A stretch of 9,827 nucleotides of DNA from CBDCWA01 sp046048295 (lineage in GTDB: Bacteria > Pseudomonadota > Alphaproteobacteria > Rhizobiales > Hyphomicrobiaceae): assembly GCA_046048295.1 (NCBI GenBank), contig JBJOGJ010000145.1, positions 1 through 9,827 on the forward strand, written 5' to 3'. The notes beneath the pieces are model-generated. The model was not told where the DNA came from, did no database searches, and saw only the letters and a list, made by a program, of their open reading frames with translations. Position numbers and translations under genes: made by a program. Shown here piece after piece: positions 8,197 through 9,827 of the stretch (within the stretch, counting starts at the first letter, position 1; every line of letters starts with the position of its first letter).

Positions 8197-8232
8197 AGGA
8201 GAGGTCCGGGAGCGCGCTTCCGGGCCTCTCTT
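8197..8232 (+). terminator. Hairpin terminator after the molybdenum hydroxylase operon
   Basis: The arms GAGAGG (8199-8204) and CCTCTC (8225-8230) are perfect. They continue inward through a T-G wobble to CCGG/CCGG and further to a GCGC-rich apex, and outward by a G-T and an A-T pair. The stem is therefore about 13-15 bp and very GC-rich, beginning 18 bp after the stop at 8178. The trailing tract TTGCATTTG is only moderately T-rich, so termination may be partial. Position and strength make it the likely 3' end of the operon, possibly also protecting the mRNA end. Confidence 0.68.
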
Positions 8233-8290
8233 GCATTTGCGGGGCGCTTCATCGACCATTCGCGATCTCAAGCCAGTAGAGGAGCGGGAC

Positions 8291-9613
8291 ATGCTGCAGG
8301 ACCAGGCCGGGCTCGACGTTTCGACAAGTTCCGAGTTGGCGGTCAGGGCCTATGACCGGGCACTCGTCGACATGCTCGAGAACCGGCTTTCCATGGGCGA
8401 CCGGATCAAGGATGCGCTCGAGGCCGATCCAGCATTCGTGATGGGGCTGGTGATGCGAACCTCGATGTTCATGCAGCTATCGAGCCGCGTCGTGACAGCC
8501 AAGGTTGCGGAGACGCTGCGTGAACTGGAGCAGTATGCCCCCGGCGCCACGGGGCGGGAGCAACTTCATATCGAAGCACTCAGGTCATGGGCCGCGGGAC
8601 GACTTGGCGCGGCGCGGGCGACATGGGCGGGGATCGTGGCCGCGCACCCGACCGATATTCTGGCACTGCGCCTGCACCACTTTATGAGCTTCTGGCAGGG
8701 CGAGCGGGCGGGGTTGCGCGACCTGCCGGTGGCGACGCTGGAGCGAGTCGATGCGGATCTGCCGGGCTACGGATTCATCGTCTCGATGGCTGCATTCGGG
8801 AACGAGGAATGCGGGGATTATGCGAAAGCGGAGGAGCTCGGACGACGGGCCGTCGCGATCAATGCCGACGATCTCTGGGGCGTTCACGCGGTTGCGCACG
8901 TACTCGAGATGCAGGGGCGCCATATCGAAGGGCAAGCGTGGCTGGCGCAGCCGTTCGGCGTCTGGCAGGACCGCAATCCGTTTGCGCATCACGTCTGGTG
9001 GCACACGGCGCTCTATGCGCTGGAACTCGGGCAGATCGACTGGGTGCTCGAGATCTACGATCGTGAGGTGGAGGCCGACGAGAGGGGGTTCTACCTCGAT
9101 GTCCAGAATGCCGCGTCCATGCTGATGCGTCTTCGGCTGATGGGTGTGGACGTCGGCCAGCGGTGGGAGAAGGTCGCGGCGCTGGCGGTGAAGCGCACGG
9201 GCGATCATGTCATGCCGTTCACGTATGCGCATTTCATGATGGCGCTTGCGGGGGCTGGAAAGAGTGCGGACGCGCGAGCCTATCTCGACTCGCAGCGCGC
9301 GTTCGCCGATGGCGAGACAGGCGATGCGGCGGAGGTGACGCGGCGCGTCGGGCTGGCGCTGTCGGAGGCGTTGCTGGCCTATGGCGATGGGCATCATGGG
9401 ACTGTTGTCGATAAGCTTTTTCCGGTTCGCGGGGTGCTCACCCTGCTCGGCGGCAGTCACGCGCAGCAGGATATTTTTCGCCAGATCCTGGTGGATGCCG
9501 CGATCCGTGCGGGGCGCATGCAGGAGGCACGTATCGCACTCACGGAACGCGCGGCGCTGCGGCCGGATACGGCGTTCTCGAAGGCCAAGCTGGCGTTGCT
9601 CGGCGCGGCATGA
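8291..9613 (+). CDS. TTC38-like tetratricopeptide repeat protein
   Basis: A 440-residue, largely helical soluble protein resembling the bacterial homologues of tetratricopeptide repeat protein 38, a family without an established biochemical role. Helical-hairpin repeats run along most of its length, for example near 90-135, 160-215 and 230-265. Two histidine-containing segments look like the family's conserved core: WGVHAVAHVLEMQGR (196-210) and HHVWWHTALYALELG (233-247). I see no signal peptide or membrane segment. The ATG at 8291 is chosen because GAGGAG (8279-8284) lies six bases upstream. A longer frame from 8162 would start inside the preceding gene and translate the terminator hairpin, so it is rejected. 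It follows the operon on the same strand after a hairpin and may be a separate or read-through unit. TPR proteins usually act in protein-protein contacts; a link to the upstream enzyme is conjecture. Confidence 0.82.
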   Translation: MLQDQAGLDVSTSSELAVRAYDRALVDMLENRLSMGDRIKDALEADPAFVMGLVMRTSMFMQLSSRVVTAKVAETLRELEQYAPGATGREQLHIEALRSWAAGRLGAARATWAGIVAAHPTDILALRLHHFMSFWQGERAGLRDLPVATLERVDADLPGYGFIVSMAAFGNEECGDYAKAEELGRRAVAINADDLWGVHAVAHVLEMQGRHIEGQAWLAQPFGVWQDRNPFAHHVWWHTALYALELGQIDWVLEIYDREVEADERGFYLDVQNAASMLMRLRLMGVDVGQRWEKVAALAVKRTGDHVMPFTYAHFMMALAGAGKSADARAYLDSQRAFADGETGDAAEVTRRVGLALSEALLAYGDGHHGTVVDKLFPVRGVLTLLGGSHAQQDIFRQILVDAAIRAGRMQEARIALTERAALRPDTAFSKAKLALLGAA

Positions 9614-9632
9614 GCACTTAGGAAGTGGTCTG

Positions 9633-9695
9633 TTTGATTTTCTCAACATCGGGATTTTTTGATTTTCTCAACACCGGCAGGCCGGTGTTGAGGAA
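9633..9695. repeat. Repeat module: two direct copies plus one inverted copy of CTCAACAyCGG
   Basis: A 20-bp unit beginning TTTGATTTTC occurs at 9633-9652 and again at 9658-9677, a 25-bp period with one mismatch. The core CTCAACAyCGG then recurs inverted as CCGGTGTTGAG (9682-9692). The second and third copies form a perfect 12-bp-arm palindrome (9667-9678 with 9681-9692, loop AG), extendable to about 15 bp with one wobble. The T-run lies upstream of the stem rather than after it, so this is not a normal terminator for the TTC38-like gene. It may be a REP-like or mobile-element-derived intergenic repeat. Nothing in it looks convincingly coding. Confidence 0.7.
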
Positions 9696-9770
9696 GTTCC
9701 ACGCCAGCGGCGCCACAGGCGGGCGGCCTTGGCGGTTTGCGTCGTTCGTTTGTTTCTCCCCAAGAAGGGG

Positions 9771-9825
9771 GCGGGACGGCACGGGCCGTCGATTAGTTTT
9801 CAAGATGGGACCGGAGCCGTCCCGC
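9771..9825. other. Nested inverted repeats (local hairpin and competing long-range stem)
   Basis: GCGGGACGGC (9771-9780) is exactly complementary to GCCGTCCCGC (9816-9825), 35 bp downstream. The inner part of the left arm, GACGGC (9775-9780), is also exactly complementary to GCCGTC (9785-9790). The local hairpin is followed by GATTAGTTTTC, a weak terminator-like tail. The two pairings use the same left arm and are mutually exclusive if transcribed, as in an attenuator or switch. The adjoining gene lies outside the window, so its identity, and whether the element is functional, cannot be judged here. Confidence 0.45.
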
Positions 9826-9827
9826 GC

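Noticed and set aside
8162..8290. 43-residue N-terminal extension of the TTC38-like protein
   Set aside because: It would overlap the end of the preceding gene and translate the terminator hairpin, while the ATG at 8291 has GAGGAG at ideal spacing.
5707..8292. An 861-codon open frame on the minus strand opposite the whole large-subunit gene
   Set aside because: It is antisense to a gene with clear family motifs. Its translation is rich in Arg, His, Asp and Leu with no recognisable domain, as expected from a GC-rich codon-position shadow.
9618..9803. 61-codon minus-strand frame (TTG start) in the right-hand tail
   Set aside because: It spans the repeat module, has a weak start and no clear ribosome site, and its sequence is explained by the repeats. 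It could be a decayed gene end, but I cannot support that.
9785..9825. A tRNA-Ser-like anticodon loop (CTTGAAAAC) on the minus strand
   Set aside because: The flanking bases do not form an anticodon stem and no T-loop (GGTTCGA-like) or acceptor stem is present. It is not a tRNA; an attachment-site remnant is possible but unsupported.

Overview
This is a 9.8 kb, GC-rich bacterial window. Codon use, the GC-rich third positions and the gene types suggest a proteobacterium, most likely an alphaproteobacterium of the Hyphomicrobiales sort. That placement is inference, because no rRNA or other phylogenetic marker is present. Coding density is high. I see no transposase, integrase, CRISPR array, rRNA or complete tRNA.

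Layout: (1) A leftward major facilitator superfamily (MFS) transporter gene (10-1227). (2) A 167-bp divergent intergenic region (1228-1394) with an imperfect dyad and a weak promoter candidate. (3) A rightward cluster on one strand: a second MFS transporter of drug/H+ antiporter type (1395-2861), a UbiD-family prenylated-FMN (de)carboxylase (2980-4500), and a complete three-subunit molybdenum hydroxylase. The hydroxylase is encoded as the FAD subunit (4546-5415), the [2Fe-2S]2 subunit (5415-5897) and the molybdopterin subunit (5899-8178), joined by a 1-bp overlap and a 1-bp gap. (4) A strong hairpin (8197-8232), probably the operon terminator. (5) A gene for a TTC38-like tetratricopeptide protein (8291-9613). 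(6) A 214-bp non-coding tail (9614-9827) with a repeat module and nested inverted repeats.

The cluster reads as a small catabolic or biotransformation unit. A transporter would move an aromatic or heteroaromatic acid. The UbiD enzyme would remove (or add) a carboxylate. The molybdenum enzyme would hydroxylate or reduce the ring, or oxidise an aldehyde, passing electrons through two [2Fe-2S] clusters and FAD. The combination of UbiD, a three-part molybdenum hydroxylase and an MFS carrier resembles the composition of the hmf furan-degradation clusters (HmfF, HmfABC, HmfT). However, the CoA ligase, thioesterase and UbiX-type flavin prenyltransferase of that pathway are not in the window, so the substrate stays open. 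The FAD subunit lacks the 4Fe-4S insertion of 4-hydroxybenzoyl-CoA reductase, and the large subunit lacks the CO-dehydrogenase active-site loop, so those two assignments are disfavoured.
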